Notes under the pieces: generated by a model | The model's database searches: none | What the model saw: only the letters and a program-made list of their open reading frames with translations | Told to the model about the DNA's origin: nothing | Shown here: one piece after another, positions 36,736 through 49,966 of the stretch | Layout: each line of letters begins with the position of its first letter | How positions within the stretch are numbered: the first letter of the stretch is position 1 | From: Perognathus longimembris pacificus | Taxonomy: Eukaryota; Chordata; Mammalia; Rodentia; Heteromyidae | Length of the DNA: 64,000 bases | Assembly (NCBI RefSeq): GCF_023159225.1 | Contig: NC_063161.1 | Span: 120,194,958 to 120,258,957 of the forward strand | Direction of reading: 5' to 3' | Made by a program: the position numbers and the translations under genes

Positions 36736-38629
36736 TACTTTTTAATGTTACTTTGCAAAAGCCAACATTTGTTTTATTTATAGCTCAATAAAAATGACGG
36801 AGAAAGAAGAAAAATGGTGTGTTGCTCCCCAAAGTACAGGCCCTCTGTCTTCCTACCTTCCTGTGCCAACGCACTATGATTCCACGAAGCACCCTATTCA
36901 ACACATATTTATGGAGCACACTAATGTTGAAAGCCAATGTTAGTGGGTGTAGATACTGCCAAAGCTGACAGAATCAAAACTCAACTGGAACATAGTACAT
37001 GCAAGAGCTGTCAAACAAGAAAAAGGTGAAGCAGGAATGTGTTATTGCTGAAATAAGACATCTTAACTCAAGGACCAAGAAAAATAAAGCCATATCATGG
37101 GTGAGGAACCATTAGGAGTTTGGGGTAATAGGGACCTGTCAGGTGGAAGATGCTAAAATCAAGTATGTACCTACCTTACATATTTTAATAAACTTAACAT
37201 TTATAAATACACCTTAATCAACCTATCTTTTAATGCAGGATCAATGAGTTTTGAGTGACATATGAAAAGTATTTCAGATATAAATCACACTTTTGTTGTA
37301 CTATCTACTACCATTATTTATGAGCAAGAAGCTAGGGACTCATGGCTATTACAATGCAGGAGTCCTTCTTGATTCTCAAGGTTTTCCCTCTGGGTGTTTC
37401 AGATCTATTTTTAGACTCCACTTTTGTTCGCAATTTGCTTTTCATAGAAACAATGACTACTTTGGGAATATGTTATTAGTTTCTATAACATTTAATAACT
37501 AATGTAATTGAGGAAGAAATGACATACAGTGGTTTTGTGGTGAGTATACCACTCATGCAATCTTTGAAAGCAAAGGAACACAATTTAAGAGAGCACCCAC
37601 CCATGAAGGGCGACAGTAAGGGAGGGAATCTCATGTGGGCTCATTAACTGAAACTCAGTTGGAGAACTTGTAGGGCCCTAAAAGAGCGGGAAAGAAGGGC
37701 AGTTGTACTGCATTCAGCAGACAAGTTCCAATGTAGAGAATCCCAGAAGCAAAGACTGAAGGGAGCCCATCGATTTATCTTCACATACATTTTAATGTAT
37801 GTGAATGTATGGAGCAATAACATTTTCATGTTTATGTGCTGAGGACAAAATGGGGCAATATTTTATCTTCCAAATGCAATTTTTTTACTAGGTTCAACCT
37901 CTCACAATGGCAAACTATATGTGGGTCTAACTTTTGTTTTATAGCCGTAATGATGACTTGTTCATTATTTACATACCACCCTTAGATATGCAACAAAATC
38001 TGGTACATATAATTAAATACATCGTTGAGAATATGTGTCAACCCAGGCATCAATAAGGCGCTCATTTTTAAATAAAACTAACTGTATAACTAACTAATCC
38101 CACATAAACATCTTGTTTACAGGGTGGTTATTTCCTTGCCATTTGTGATTAGGAATTTAAATATTTTGCATATATGATACACTAATTATATAGTTACAAA
38201 CATTCAATGCAATGGTTTAATTACTCAGCAAATTGAGATTATGAAAGTAAACTAACCTGGCTCAACAATTATGCAACCTGAAGAAACAGACAAGGGAAAA
38301 GCCAGACCCTCTACACAACATACTAGTGCCATCCTACCAATTGCAATAATTTCCAGAGCACACACAAACATTTGAGGGAATATTATCATATTTCATAAAG
38401 GCAACGACAGCAAAAACAAGGTGGTCGTGTAACTCTCATGTTATCAGGCCTCTGCACAGTCCCTATAGGAAATAGGGAAGCAGAAATGTCTTTCACTTCA
38501 GCATCCTGTTATTGAAATTTTTTTGAAAATGATTTGCTTTTTCAAAAATACAGAAGCAAATATTTGGGGATTTTTTAGACTCATATCTCTCTGTCATTTA
38601 GTAAAAGATTAATTTGTGGTCCTAGCCTC

Positions 38630-38631
<2 letters not shown>
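36736..38631. other. Unassigned intronic stretch
   Basis: AT-rich, no recognisable repeat. A short palindromic segment (acatacattttaatgtatgt at 37786-37805) is the only local structure noticed. Confidence 0.5.
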
Positions 38632-38691
<60 letters not shown>

Positions 38692-38762
38692 GTGTGCAAG
38701 AGGGAGAGGGAAAAGGGGTAAGGGGGGGCAGAGAGAGAGAGAAAGAGAGAGTATGTGTGTGA
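38632..38762. repeat. (TG)n-(AG)n compound microsatellite
   Basis: TG run to 38670, AG run to 38692, then a purine-rich stretch with more AG, ending in tatgtgtgtg. Confidence 0.97.
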
Positions 38763-40177
38763 TTTAATACCCTTATACAGTCCAATCAGTTTTTTTTTAA
38801 TTGGATTTTCCCTGGTAGTTTTGAGGGGCTTCATATGGTTGGCTAGCTTATGTGTTCCAAACAAAGGCAGGGGACACAAAAGCAGGTAAAGGGCAATCTG
38901 GTTTAGACATGTGTTTACTTTGGCCAACAGTTTATCTGGGGATTTTGTTGTATGAACTTATTTGCATAAGGGTACCTTACACCCTGTGCTATGTACCTCT
39001 GAAAGAGCCAAGGTTTGTTTAATTTACATTGTAAGCTCTCCCACCCCTGTGGTCCACTTATTCTACCTCATCAAAGAAGATAGACCAAAATAGTCACAAT
39101 TCCAGATACTCAGGTGTATTTATAGTTAAAACTCTCTTACTATACATACATAAATTTATTCCAAGTCTCAAATGCATAAATACATACTGATACCAACACA
39201 CCTTTGCATTATTTAACTTAACTTTTTGAGTGCCAATGATGTGGCAGGTATAATGCAAAGACTGGGCAGTCTTCCATATAACTTATTGATAAGGAAATAT
39301 TACATGAGGGAAGAAGTACACTGAACGTATAGGCAAACTGCTCACAGAAAAGCACAAAGATGGGGCACATTAGCAAATCTTCAAAGAACAGGTGAAAATT
39401 AAACAGGTCAAAAGGACCAAAGCTAATCCACAAAGAACAAGGATTGCTGATACTTCAGGATGAATGAAGTATGAAGGAGAGTTAAGAAAAATGAGAGTGC
39501 CTTGGCCAGATTAAAGTTACATTTTAAAGTACTTCAAACTGCTGAAGGATGCCAGGGAACCACATACTTTTTTAAAAAAAATTTTAAAAATTTTTTAAAA
39601 GGGGAAAGAATCAAGTATTGCGTTTCATGTTTCCTTTACTAGCTCTACTCTGGTTAGCAAAGCCAAAAGAAGGGCAGCTCCTCTTCAAAGGAGAACTGTA
39701 GCTATAAATGAAGAAAACATGACAGAATAAATTATAGAATTACAGAATAAGAATGCTACCAGTTCACAAATCCTAAAGAATCAATGCATGTAGGTAATAG
39801 CATCAAAGGTTATTAGCAACACATACTAAAAAGAAGCAACTTTAGCTTATAGATTTTCCTTATGAATAGAGACCCTCAATCTGACCTATAAAAGTCTTGC
39901 TTCCCCCAAAAATGAAAACAAAATCTAAAAACTTAACCTAAGTCTGACCATGCTGCTGACTCTGACTACTCTATTATAGAAAATATACCATGAAGATACT
40001 TCCAACAAGATGAAAACAGGAAATGTAGGACAAACTTTTGCTTTCCCTTGTACTTTTATGAGAAAAAGATTTGTTTTAAACTTAAGACATTTTAAAGGAT
40101 AAAATTTTGAATATGGAAAAAAGTTGAATATGGAACACACTGATATAATACATAAATTTTGAGCACTTATAAAAAAT

Positions 40178-40392
40178 TGCAGTCATGTCCTTGTGGCTCA
40201 GACAGGAGTCTGAGATCTGAAGATTGTGGTTCAAAGCCAGCTGGGCAAGAAAGTCCATGAGACTCTTTCCTCCAATGAACCAGCAAAGAGCTGGACTTAG
40301 AACTGTGGCTCAATTGGTACAACACCAGCCTGAAGCAAAAATGCTCTGGGACAGCGTCCAGACTTTGAGTTCAAATCCTAGGACCGACACAG

Positions 40393-40394
<2 letters not shown>
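40178..40394 (+). mobile_element. 7SL-Geo composite SINE with an (AC)n tail
   Basis: Truncated B1-like head, gttcaaagccagctgggcaa, Geo (actgtggctcaattggtaca, gagttcaaatcctag). The A-tail has become the (AC)n run at 40395-40437. Confidence 0.87.

Positions 40395-40437
<43 letters not shown>
40395..40437. repeat. (AC)n microsatellite at a SINE tail
   Basis: 43-bp AC run directly after the SINE. Confidence 0.98.
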
Positions 40438-40441
<4 letters not shown>

Positions 40442-40680
40442 CAAGATTGAGGACCTTATTTGTATTCCAATTCAAAAATTCCAAATCAAAAAATGACTAA
40501 AATGTAAAACAAAAACAATTTATGATACTTCATTTCATTTGGAAATTTGTCTAGTTGCTATGTATTTGATATTACTAATTAGTTTAGACTGATAATAGTT
40601 TTAAAGTCCTTATATTTTCGAAATCCATACTAACATATCTATGAATAAAATATCTTGGATATCTTAAAAAATTATATTGA

Positions 40681-40990
40681 GGAGCACTGGATTCTGCCTG
40701 TAATCCTGGCTACTTTGGAGGCAGCTAGTGGGAAGATGGCAGATCATGGCCAGCCTGGGGGAAAAAAATTTCCTAAGACCAACCGCTAGAAAAGATGAGT
40801 GTGATAGTGCATGCCTGTCATTTAAGTTACACGGGAATCATAAATAGGAGATCAGTTCAGGTCAGCCTGGACATAAAAATGAAACCTTATCTAATAAATA
40901 ACTACAGCAAAAATGGAATGGGAGTATGGCTTAAGGTAGAACACTTGCCTAGTAATTGCAAGCCTTGAGTTAAAACCACCATACTGTTGA
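40681..40990 (+). mobile_element. Three-part SINE (7SL + 7SL + tRNA-like)
   Basis: First monomer (gcctgtaatcctggctactt), second monomer (gtgtgatagtgcatgcctgt, ggtcagcctggacataaaaa) and a tRNA-like end (gggagtatggcttaaggtag, ccttgagttaaaaccacc). The clearest copy of this family. Confidence 0.8.
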
Positions 40991-43414
40991 AGGAAAGAAA
41001 CAAAAGACAGAAGGTACAACTCCCTCAGAGTTGAGAGTTCAGCTGAGTAATGAAAAAAAGCAGTAAGGAAGAAGAGAAAAGAAGATAGGTTCCTTGCTAT
41101 TTTTTGTAGCAAATTGGCCAAAGTATTATAGCCAACTGAAAAGAGACTTGAAGGAAAATAAATATTTTTTATCTCACCATTAACTGCCTAAAATTTCCTC
41201 TCAATGGAAGCTAAGCTCTGAACCTGTCTTAGTCACTGTTCTATCACTGATAACCAGTAACACAGAATAATCCCCTAATAAGTATTTGTTGAAAAGATAC
41301 ATCTAATAGTAAATGACATTTCTAACCAATTAGAAATCAGAAACTGCTGTCTGAGAATAATGGGTGGAGCTAAATCAGCTAAGGAACATTTTAGCTCCAA
41401 ATAATAGCCACCTACACACGAACTCAAAGAATGAGAAATTCAAGATGACAGACAGGATCAGTATGGCAGTTCCACAGTGTCCAAGTATCCAAGTTCTTCC
41501 TGTCCTTTGTGTTTCTCCCTACTGAGCACATACTTCTCATAACATAGGAAGCTCCAGCACCAGCCAGCACTTCCAAGTTCTAGGTAAGAAGTAAATAGAA
41601 GAGGAAGAGATAAAATGTCACATGACAGCTGCATCAGCTTTTTTTAAAGAGGCTTTCCTGTAATTCCCACTTAATAGCTTCCATTTCTATCTCATTAGCC
41701 AGGCTTAATCACATGACCATATGCCTGCCTGCATGGAAGGCAATGGGATTTTTTTTTCCCCCCATCAGGCATATTACTGCCACCACAAAATTGAGATTCT
41801 CTTAGTAAAAAGGGGATAATGGATATTGAGTAGACAATTTGCATTGCCTGCAACATACTTAGTTGGAAATAGGTTGTACCTCAGAAATCTGGTATCTATC
41901 CAGTAGCTGCTAGAGTTTTCTAGCTGGTAGATTTTGAGAAGTTAAGAGATAGATGAGAAGATGGAAAAACATTAGGTGGCAACAGGTGATTGTCCAGAGA
42001 ACAGTTGATTACATGACAGAAAAAAAAGAGAGACTAAAAATAGCTAACCTAAGGGAGGCAGAAGAACATAATCAGACAGAGAACACTCAGAGTGGCCAAG
42101 AAGAACATGGTAGGCCAGGGAAGTGGGCAGAAAAGCTAGTGAAAGGTGCTACAAAACAAATTTGGTGGTTAGAAGACAGTTTCTACACTCAAAGCTAAAA
42201 GGGACTAAGAATCTTTTCCAGGAGTAGTATGAAGCCTGGTTTCAAGAGTCAAAGCAATGAAGAGCAAGATAGCTTTGGAGAAGCCTATCAGTGAAGGGCA
42301 GGAAATGCAATTCATCTACAGGACATTGGAGTTAACTGGAGAGTTGGGAGTGGGATATGTCTGTGAGAGAAGGGGGCTGTTTGTGTATAGGATGGTCATT
42401 GAAAATGTAAAAACTAAGGGGTTCAGTCCAGGCAGGAAACAGAAACAGACACTGAGTAGGTGTGGTAGGTGAGATGGGAGCGGGTTAAGGCTTCAGGAAA
42501 GCATCAGCTGGTCCATGCGAAAGCTCCAACTACAGTGGAGAGTTTTAATGCTCATTTCATCTTTTCCTTATTAAACAATAACAAGTTTTTTTTATCTTCC
42601 AGATATGTTAATGCATTATTGTTTTACCTAGTGATTACACCTTTTACAATGTAACAAGTCATGATTATTATGGTTAATTCCCCAGAGATAATCAAAGATG
42701 ACCAGAACATGGTCTGTTAAAGCATTCACCAAGTAATCTCTGGAGCATCCACTGGAATCCTTCCCTCTTTCAGACTGCCATAAAGTATCCCAGGCTGTAT
42801 TCTGCTGAGGCTATGAAACATAAGGTTTCCTCACTCAGGGAAGAAGTACATGTTGAAATGCAAGGACAATACCTGATGGGTTTCAGGTAAGCTTATAGAA
42901 ATGTATTAAGACAGTAAAGCTCAGTAGGAACCACCTTAAATTAAATCATGAAGAGGAGAGTCTGGGGAAAGGGTGGGAGGGATGTGTGAAAGATTGTGAA
43001 CCATTCTAAATGGAGCTGCACCCAACATCCTTTAATTGGAAGTGAGAGTTCCATGATCTGGGTCAAATGATTAAACATGGCCTCAAATTCTCCATGAAAC
43101 ACAGTGGCTAAAGGAGAATTCTGCAGTGTCTTCCTGCTTGAAAACTCTGTCTAAATCATAATAAAAGATTATGTTTGGTTTTGAAATTTGCTTAAGTCTT
43201 TAAAAAAGAATATTTATTCATCTCTCATGAGCTTGTAAAGGAAGAAAAGAGACTGTGGAGCTACTAGTAAGTCCATAAGCCCAATGAAGATAGAGATAGG
43301 CAGAATAAACGACCATCACTTTCCTCCTACAAACCTTTGTGTTCTGAGAGCAATGCAGGAGACTCAAGAAGGAACTGTGCATGGCTGCTCTTCTTTTGTT
43401 TTTTAAGCATAGGT

Positions 43415-43606
43415 GATTTTTTTTTTGGCAATTCTGGGGCTTGAACTCATGGCCTGGGCTCTGTCTCTGAGCTTCTTTTGCTCAGGGCTAGCACTCTACC
43501 ACTTCAGCCACAGCATCACTTCCAGCCTTTTCTGGTTATATGGTACTGAGGAACCGAACCCAGGGCTTCATGCAAGCACTCTACCACTACGCCACATTCC
43601 CAGCCC
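43415..43606 (-). mobile_element. IDL-Geo SINE
   Basis: T-run, reverse Geo (ctggggcttgaactcatggc) and a reverse ID-like head (ggaaccgaacccagggcttc ... ccacattcccagcccc). Somewhat diverged. Confidence 0.92.
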
Positions 43607-43994
43607 CTGTCTCATCTTTAATATGAGGAAGAGACTTGCTGCAATTCTAACAGTTAATGGGCCATGAAGATAAGCACAAATAGACATCTAGCCCTCCCTG
43701 TTTCTGACCCAAGATTGTCAGATAACTTAGTACTTTAAAATAACCTGTCACAAGTAACAAGTCTGTTTCATTTTTTTATCTTTTAGATAAAAAAGGAATT
43801 AATGGGGAAGAGGAGGAAACTTGAACATACAGTGAGTACATCATATTACTCAAAGTATACCAGATCATCTTGAGTGGAATTTGTCTAATTTTAAACAAAA
43901 TTAAACCAGAGTACATTTTTAGAAAGATTTTACTTTGCTTTCCAGTAAAATCTAGGGTTAGAACATATGGGAAGAGTCACTTTGGAAACATATG

Positions 43995-44292
43995 TAGAAA
44001 GCCACAATAGTACATGATTGTAATCCAGCTATTTAGAGGTGGAAATAACAAGATCATGTTTCAAGACTAATCTAGTAAAATGCGAGCAAGACCTTATCCA
44101 TAAACAAGCCTGGAATGGATGGAATGGAGCCTATATTACCAGCTACCTGGGAGGCACATGTAGGAGGATAATGGCTCTAAGCATAGCTAGGTCAAAGCAC
44201 AACAAACTGAAAAACAAAAAAGGACTGGCTCAAGTGGCAGTGCACTTTTCTGGTAGAAGGAAGTCTTCAGTTCAATCCCCAATAACTTGAAA
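43995..44292 (+). mobile_element. Three-part SINE (7SL + 7SL + tRNA-like)
   Basis: tagtacatgattgtaatcca (first unit), ccagctacctgggaggcaca (second unit), then ctggctcaagtggcagtgca and cttcagttcaatcccc (tRNA-like with A- and B-box motifs). Confidence 0.78.
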
Positions 44293-44821
44293 AAGGGGAA
44301 AAAGGGAGGGGGAATAGGTGTATAAAATAGGCATAATTTTTTAAAAAATACTGTAACCATGGGTTTAAAAAACCATTAAGTTCCTAAAGTATGGCTTTTT
44401 AAAAAATCTTTCCAAGAACATGACCAACATCAAATCTTCAATGAATTATCAAATGGTATGTTTTTGTCCAGGACATAATATTTACGCTTCAACTAATATA
44501 TGACTAGCAGCTTGAATGTATAAACTCTAATCGCATGCAGCAGGTATTATCGCAAAAGCCCACATGTTTTATAGTTTTCTCTAGTACACTGAACCTGCCT
44601 AGATTTCAAGAGTAGTGTGTTCTCAGACCACACTTCCTGGACCGCTCCTACCATATGGCCATGTTCCAGGATAACAACACAGGGTCACAGGAAGGCAGAT
44701 TATGAGAAAGTTAATACTATTTTTTTTCCTCCTCAAGAAAAGTGTCAAACTGGGTTTAATTTGATATGATGTCTCCCTAAATTATTAGGGGCATGATACA
44801 AAAAATCTGAGTTATGGCTTT

Positions 44822-44968
44822 AAGCAGAATTGGATTTGAATTCTGGTTTGGCCACTTCCATGTTTATAAGAAGCAGACAAATCAATCTCACCCACTGTAC
44901 TGGTTAAATAAGACGGTAAAAGTGTCCATCACAAGCCTAGCATGGAGTAGAGTTTAATACAGCTTGCT
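44822..44968 (+). mobile_element. MIR element
   Basis: gcagaattggatttgaattc, ctggtttggccacttccatg and agcctagcatggagtaga follow the MIR order. Confidence 0.65.
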
Positions 44969-46424
44969 CTATTTCCAAGAAAATTAAGTCAAATAACTTC
45001 ATTTCAGTGAAGGCAACACATATCGTTTACATTTACCATCAAGTTGTTTTCAGGCTCTTTCTCCACCTCAAAAATTCCTTTCCTATCAATCCATACTGTC
45101 ATTTCCACTGATGTATTCCTTCTTTCTTTCAAAGTCCAGCATAAATGCTAATTTTGTTCTATCTCTACCAGTAACACAGTGATTGTATCCAGGAAGTTTC
45201 TACCCCATTCATATGCTAAACTGCTACCAAACACCATTAAAGTTGCTAGAGAATATTATAGTTAAGTACATTTAGAAGATACTTATCATAACTCGAAGTG
45301 ACATGATGGCTTATCACTGTCAAAAAAGTACAAGAGCCACACAATAAAAGAAGTGTCTGCTACTTAATTTTTAAAGATACAACATCCTTACTGTTAAGCA
45401 CAGAGGTCCCGTGCCAGGCATGCAAGTAGCTTGGAACTAGTCAACTGAGGACCCCAGGCATACATTTTCTTTACATGACCAAGAAAGTGAGAAATTTCCC
45501 TGTTCTGTGTCACACATCCTTATTTATCTCTCCCTCTTCCATTCTCTTTCACTGCCCATCCTGTTTTCCAAATTCAAAAGGAAAAGGTATGATCCATGAA
45601 CACTTCAAAAACTACTCTTCCATTTTCCCATGCCTAACAGATGGATTGGGGGCCTCTCAGGAACATCTAACTGTGCAGTCGTCTAGAGTCATCTAAAGAA
45701 ACTTCTTGGGGCAATTTTTCTTTGTGAGTCTTGACCCTCCTTTGACAGTTCATAAATTGTTGCCTACTCAGATCAATTTCTACAACTAGTTTAAATAATT
45801 ATATATACACCCAAATGAAACAACATGCTTCTAATACTTCTGCATCATCTTGTCTCTTAATTCAAAGAAAGAATAACATATTTTGAATTACTTAGATTAT
45901 ACAGTGGACATACAAAATGCAACCAGAAGATTCAAAAAGGAGGCTTTAAACTGGAGGACACCATCTGTTATTTGGTGGCACCTTCTGGGAAAGCTTGATA
46001 CTGCAGCTCAACTCTTTTAAACATGAATTCACATGCAAAAGTGAGGAAAACTCAGAACAAGAAAATGATCTTAATGACATACTGTAATAAGGTACAATTT
46101 GGACCATGGTAATCTTTCAGTTGAAGCTAAAATGCCTAAGAGGTTAGAGTATGTGAGCATGTGAGTATGTTAGACATTCCTAAATGTCTTGTAGATCTCT
46201 CAGTTCTTGACATGCACACTGAGTCTGCCCATGAGGTAACCTGCCCTCTTCCTGCAGGCTATTGACAAAGCCCAATCCAATAGACCGATGAAATAGGATT
46301 AAAATATGGGATGAGAAAATGGCTGCTGTCAACTTCCTGTGATATATCTCTTTAGTTTTTATGTAAATTCATGGAAAAATAAGATTTGCTTTACCTCCAA
46401 TCTCCAAGGATTCTGTCTAAGTGT
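44969..46424. other. Unassigned intronic stretch
   Basis: I see no repeat or gene here. Short Pro/Ser-rich open frames look fortuitous. Confidence 0.5.
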
Positions 46425-46615
46425 ATTCAAATCCTGGCTCCACTACTTTTAAATATGGAAACCAGGGGCAATCTTCTTAACCTTTCACTTCAGTCTTTTC
46501 ATTCACAAAATTATGTATTAGGTAATAATTTTTACCATTTTTTAGTTGCTCTGAGGTGAAATAAATTAAAACATTAAATGCTAGCATGGTACCTGGCACA
46601 TAGTAAGGATCATCA
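46425..46615 (+). mobile_element. MIR element
   Basis: aaatcctggctccactactt at the 5' side, ttcttaacctttcacttcag in the middle, and the diagnostic 3' part ggtacctggcacatagtaag. Confidence 0.85.
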
Positions 46616-47043
46616 TGAAAAGTTTAGCTATAGATCTACCACTTCTCCATGGGATGGGAAAGCTAGTCTTGCAAAGACTCTGTTGATTCACATTATTGGC
46701 TTTGTGTCTAAAGATGATAGATGGCACAATTACATAAATAATAAATGCAAAACAACAATTCACTGAACAGGCATCCTTAAATAGGGCTCTAGAATTTATT
46801 AGAAAAAGATGCTAGCTCAATGCACATTAGGGAAAAATGCTGAGTTTTGGCAATCATTGGTGAGAACTCCAATAAAGGCTGAGCAAGTAACAAAAAAAAG
46901 GAAAACAAATCTCTTTTATTTTATTTTTAAAAATCTATCTTTTAATTGCTTCTAATCCTTAAAAAGCAAGAATATGAGTGAATCAATGACTAGCTGATTG
47001 TCTCTTGGGCATCTTCTGCAATTTGATCACATCCAACAAGAAA

Positions 47044-47078
47044 ACACACACACACACACACACAGACACACACACACA
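47044..47078. repeat. (AC)n microsatellite
   Basis: 35-bp AC run with one G interruption. Confidence 0.97.
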
Positions 47079-48783
47079 AAGCCTTGTGAAGCAGGGATAG
47101 GTGAAGCATCACCATGCATGCCACAAACTGAACTTTGTTACAATTGTTTTAATGGATGTTCCATACTGTGCTGCATCAACAAGAAGAAGTGTAACCCCAT
47201 TCATGTATTTTTACCTCCAGTTATAAAACACAGAAAATAAGAGTCCAGAATAAGACACCCCCCCCCATTCCACCCCACCCCTGGAGAGTTGCAGCCCTTA
47301 ATGAATGGTCTCTCCAGCTGCTTGTTCACCATACTCAGACTTTACAGCTCCTGCATGTGCTGGAATTACAAGTCATTAAAAAGCCACTTTGAAAACACAA
47401 TAAAGACCTTCTTCTCTGGCTGCAACAACCTTCCATCACATAAAACCTAAGGCCAGTGCTTCAACAGCAGGACGTTTACAGCCAGCCCCAGACAGTTTAA
47501 GCTGGGCAATGAACAGGGTGGGGTGAGAGGAAATGGGGCCCAACAAAAGAAGGGAAGTTTCCTTTCCTTTCTTTTTGAAAGAAATTTCTGCTAAGGTGGT
47601 TTTAAGTTATTTGTTCTGCATCTGAACTACCATCCAGCCACTCTTGAGAAAAAAAAGGTGAGATTTTTTTGTTCTTTTTCTACACAAGAAAACACTTTGA
47701 TAAACCCAGACCTCTGAAGATGTGATTAAAATCTCATTTCTTACACTGCAGTTTCACAACTTGCCATTTTCCAGGAAAGACACTGAAACTGTTAGCTTTA
47801 CTTTCAGTTATGATTAAATCTCTACAATTCAAGGTAAAAGAAGTGAGGCACTGCTAAGGAAATTATGACCCTAACCAATGCAATCATAAATGGCTATTTA
47901 AAAACTTCTGTTGGGGGGAGGAGGGTCAGGAGGGGAAAACTGTGAGAAAATGAGGAAGGGGGTAACAATGCTCAAAAAGAAATATACTCATTACCTGACT
48001 TATGTAAGTGTAACCCCTCAGTATATCACCTTTACTGTAAAGTTTAAATTAAAAAATATAAATTTACAATGCCAAAAAAGCCTTCTATTTACTGTTTTTC
48101 CCTCCTTCTACACTAGGAATATAAAATTTCCTCCTACTACAAAACGATAAATTCCACATGCTTCCTTTTAGAAGTAGTTACACTTTTTAAAAGTACAGCT
48201 ATATGGAAAACAAAAGCAAAACACTAAGAAATTACTGAAGCACTTAATTTATTATTAATTAAAGCATAAACTGGTTATAAAATATACCATTCATAAACTT
48301 TTTATTAACACGCTCATTATACACATTATATACTCAAACCCTTACACTTCTAAGCTTCTCATTAGCAACAGTCACTAATAGGAAGTCATTCATCTACTAA
48401 CTAATAAGGTTCAAAGGTCTCTAAAAAGATAAAATACTAACCAAATATTACTAAATTACTACATATTACAAATTACTAAATTCTTGAATGTAAAGTATTT
48501 CTGAACCAAAGCATTCTTTGAACATGCTCTCTGTACTTACTAAACACTCATCCACCCAGTCCTTCTACTCATCTCTTCTGCTCTCCACTCCCACTGCCTA
48601 AATTTTTCTGCGGGAAAGGTTACTCATGAACTTCCATGTGACTATATTAGATTTCTTCATAAGATCAGAAACAGTTCAAAGATCATAAGCACTGAAAAAC
48701 TACTCCTGCTTTTTCTTTAAAAAAAAAAACAAACAGAAACACAAAGATAATGATTTCTGAAACTTTGATTTCAACAATAATTT
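47079..48783. other. Unassigned, repeat-poor intronic stretch
   Basis: No SINE or LINE recognised. A short C-rich run lies at 47261-47282. A candidate for conserved non-coding sequence, but this cannot be judged here. Confidence 0.45.
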
Positions 48784-48940
48784 AAGAGAGAGAGAGAGAG
48801 AGAAAGGAGAGAGAAAGAAAAAGGATGGTAGGAAGGAGGGGAGAAAGGAGAGAAGGGAGGGAGGGAGGGAAGGAGGGAGGGTGGGAGGAAGGGAGGGAGG
48901 GAGGGAAGGAGGGAAGGAGGGAGGGAAAAGAAAAGAAAGA
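48784..48940. repeat. Polypurine (AG)n/(GGGA)n tract
   Basis: 157 bp, almost all purine on the plus strand, starting with (AG)n and passing into GGAGG/GGGA units. Confidence 0.96.
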
Positions 48941-49261
48941 TCTACCAGATGTCATTGGTAGGTACGCTCTTCTCCTTTATGTCATTTAATAAAAACATTA
49001 AAAGATCTTGGAAATGTTTGTCTTAATTGATTTAAAATTCAGACTCTGTCTTTTATTTTCCAGTGATCTTGTAAACATATGCATATCAAAATCAAGACCA
49101 GATTCCTCTATGAGACAAAACTCAGAGCAAACACAAACACTCCCCATACTTAAAGCAAATAAACACACACGCAATTAAAAAACAGTGAGTTCTATATGAT
49201 TTTGACTATCATAAAATCTCTTCAAAGCCGGAGGCTGTGTTTTAAGAAGCCAAGTCAAATA

Positions 49262-49468
49262 TAACTATAGCTATCATTTTTTATGAATGTGTTAACTGTT
49301 TAAACTGAGAATGACTTCTTAGTTTTCACAACAATTCTATAAAGTAGATGCTAATATAATCCCTATTTTACCAAAGATGAAATTTAGGAACATATTTGCC
49401 TGAAATTACTGGCGACACAAAGATTCAAAACATAGTCGGTCCGACTCCCACTCCTTTCCTATCTAGCT
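49262..49468 (-). mobile_element. MIR element
   Basis: Reverse MIR: cacaacaattctataaagta, aatccctattttaccaaaga, then ggaacatatttgcctgaaat and ccgactcccac. Confidence 0.75.
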
Positions 49469-49566
49469 ATTACTTAGCAGAAAGCAATCCCTCTGAAAAC
49501 AAGCAGCATAAAAGGCCCATCTTACTTCCACTTTCTTATGCAAGTTTATAAAATTCTGCGCAGAAG

Positions 49567-49678
49567 GTTTCTCCTCCCTTCCTTTGCCCTCTTTCACTTC
49601 CTCTTCTTTTCCCTTCTCTTACCCTCTTCCTCTTCATCTTTTTCCTCCTTCTTCTTCCTCCTCCTTCTCTTTCTTCTT
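49567..49678. repeat. Polypyrimidine tract (CTT/CCT)n
   Basis: 110 bp of mostly C/T forming the tail side of the adjacent SINE. The Leu/Ser/Phe-rich frame over it is low-complexity. Confidence 0.92.
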
Positions 49679-49966
49679 GGCACTGAATTTGAACTCAGGG
49701 CCTTGTGTTTGCTAAGCAAGAACTCTTCCCATGTGACTCACACTCTCCCAGCCCATTTGCTTTGGTTTTATTTTTTCAGACAGTGTCTTGCTTTTGCCCT
49801 ATCACCCAGGACTGAGCTCCTGCTACCTCTGCCTCCCATATCATACAACTGCTCTCACAGGTACGTGTCACTGTGACCTGTTTACTTTTGAGATAATGTC
49901 TCACTGAGTTTGTCTGTGCTGACTTAAAACTTGAGAAAGCCTCCCATCTCCATCTCCCAAATCCTA
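49675..49966 (-). mobile_element. Three-part SINE (7SL + 7SL + tRNA-like)
   Basis: Reverse order: tRNA-like (gaatttgaactcagggcctt ... ctcccagccc), then a full 7SL-like unit (gacagtgtcttgcttttgcc ... acaggtacgtgtcact), then a truncated second unit (gataatgtctcactgagttt). Confidence 0.78.
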
